From NCBI GenBank assembly GCA_902552345.1, contig CACDGO010000002.1:79501-143500 (forward strand): a DNA stretch of 64,000 bases. The letters are read 5' to 3'. A model generated the notes under the pieces. That model made no database searches, had not been told where the DNA came from, and saw only the letters and a list, made by a program, of their open reading frames with translations. Source of the stretch: an uncultured Pelagibacteraceae bacterium (lineage in GTDB: Bacteria > Pseudomonadota > Alphaproteobacteria > Pelagibacterales > Pelagibacteraceae). The position numbers and the translations under genes are program-made. Of this stretch, positions 63,270 to 64,000 are shown piece after piece (within the stretch, counting starts at the first letter, position 1; each line of letters opens with the position of its first letter).

Positions 63270-64000
63270 TTAAAAATGAATTGGTCTTTTATCAACAGCT
63301 AATGCGGCTTCTTTTATTGCCTCTGTATGAGTGGGATGAGCATGGCAAGTTCTCGCTATGTCTTCGGCGCTAGCTCCAAATTCCATTGCTAATGCCATTT
63401 CTGCTATCATATCACCACAATGAGGACCGATGATGTGAACTCCTAAGACCTTGTCAGTCTTACTATCTGCTAAAATTTTAACAAAACCCTCTGTCTCATT
63501 ATTTACTTTTGCTCTAGAATTAGCTAAAAAAGGAAATTTTCCGACTTTGTAAACTTTATTTTCCTCTTTTAGTTGTTCCTCAGTTTTTCCAACTGTAGCA
63601 ACTTCAGGAGAGGTATAAACTACCCCAGGTATTACATCGTAATTCACATGTCCGGCTTGACCAGCTAAAATTTCAGCTACCGCTATTCCCTCCTCTTCTG
63701 CTTTGTGGGCTAACATTGGTCCCTTTATTACATCTCCTATTGCATAAATATTTCTAACTGAAGTTTGCAGTTTGTTATTTACTTCTATCCTACCTTTGCC
63801 ATCTTTTTTAATACCTACTTTTGATAAATTAAGACCTTCGGTGTAAGGTTTTCTTCCCACGGAAACTAAAACTTTATCAAAACTTAATGTTTCATTTTTT
63901 GAATTCTTGATATCGGTATAATTTATTGATACACCCGTATTAGTATTTTTAACGGAATTAACTTTTGAACCTAACTTAAATTTAATTCCCTGTTTAATTA
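63270..64000 (-). CDS. lpd: Dihydrolipoyl dehydrogenase (E3), C-terminal part
   Basis: The minus strand carries the end of an FAD-dependent E3 that reoxidises dihydrolipoyl groups; the N-terminal part with the redox Cys pair lies beyond the right edge. About 243 residues are seen. SVGRKPYTEGLNLSKVG, IYAIGDVIKGPMLAHKAEEEG (FAD site), VVYTSPEVATVGKTEEQL, and the active-site HPTHTEAIKEAA with His and Glu are typical. It is the best E3 candidate for the aceE-aceF products, but it could also serve oxoglutarate dehydrogenase or the glycine cleavage system. Confidence 0.95.
   Translation of the reverse strand, partial: IKQGIKFKLGSKVNSVKNTNTGVSINYTDIKNSKNETLSFDKVLVSVGRKPYTEGLNLSKVGIKKDGKGRIEVNNKLQTSVRNIYAIGDVIKGPMLAHKAEEEGIAVAEILAGQAGHVNYDVIPGVVYTSPEVATVGKTEEQLKEENKVYKVGKFPFLANSRAKVNNETEGFVKILADSKTDKVLGVHIIGPHCGDMIAEMALAMEFGASAEDIARTCHAHPTHTEAIKEAALAVDKRPIHF

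Noticed and set aside
63270-63860. Separate 196-residue gene with GTG start at the right edge
   Set aside because: The frame continues upstream to the window edge with E3 sequence (FDKVLVSVGRKPY), so the GTG is an internal Val of lpd.

Overview
The window looks like a chromosomal piece of a SAR11 alphaproteobacterium (Candidatus Pelagibacter or a close relative). The evidence is very low GC, tightly packed genes with many 1 to 14 base overlaps, short spacers, and alphaproteobacterial gene orders: rplU-rpmA-obgE-proB-proA-nadD-rsfS-ctpA-rppH, the F1 block atpHAGDC beside priA, hisC-tyrA beside metX-metW, and a helicase-...-fdxA-carD operon. The SAM-II aptamer before metX also closely resembles, from memory, the metX aptamer known from Sargasso Sea DNA. 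I see no transposase, integrase, phage gene or CRISPR array. The taxonomic call is inference; the gene families are read from translations.

Region by region: 1-5361 is the glutamate synthase operon gltD-gltB (minus strand, gltB cut by the left edge), separated from uppP by a spacer with two palindromes. 6279-11888 is a surface-polysaccharide segment (GT2 glycosyltransferase, two tandem sugar-nucleotide epimerases, a membrane glycosyltransferase, tRNA-Arg, an O-antigen ligase/polymerase-like protein), the most accessory-looking part. 11907-16883 holds C2/C4 acyl-CoA genes (acetyl-CoA acetyltransferase, acetoacetyl-CoA synthetase), a deacetylase-like protein, a DUF4174-like protein and a 58-residue Cys-rich protein behind Fur-like boxes. 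17151-21430 encodes pyruvate dehydrogenase E1 and E2, with an unusual lipoyl domain on E1. 21454-25174 has a DMT exporter, a hotdog thioesterase, an FG-GAP/UnbV secreted protein, a Cys-rich secreted unknown and two tiny divergent genes. 25200-29929 is a TAXI-type TRAP uptake system with an aminotransferase.

30088-33947 is a SUV3-like helicase, TerB-like, 7Fe ferredoxin, CarD operon, followed by a free-standing gene for a 23-residue Lys/Arg peptide. 34278-38155 holds an acyl-CoA ligase, tRNA-Leu, a BASS-family transporter, a two-HTH regulator and a small membrane protein. 38154-41783 covers a YqaA/DedA protein, dsbB, coq7, an HNH nuclease, an esterase, a HIG1 protein and a TlpA-like thioredoxin. 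41814-49869 is mostly amino-acid biosynthesis (argH, lptM-like, lysA, plsC, tyrA, hisC, metX, metW, gloB). 49936-56452 is the ribosomal protein/Obg/proline cluster. 56445-64000 is the F1 ATP synthase, priA and the end of a dihydrolipoyl dehydrogenase (cut by the right edge).

The strongest points for a second look are: a SAM-II riboswitch whose 3' tail can form an antiterminator against an intrinsic terminator directly before the metX start codon; an isolated promoter-RBS-terminator unit for a 23-residue basic peptide; a lipoyl domain fused to a homodimeric-type AceE; tandem Fur-like boxes before a small zinc-ribbon-like protein; and several very small membrane or Cys-motif genes. All coordinates of sites and motifs were found by reading; no alignment, folding or database search was run.
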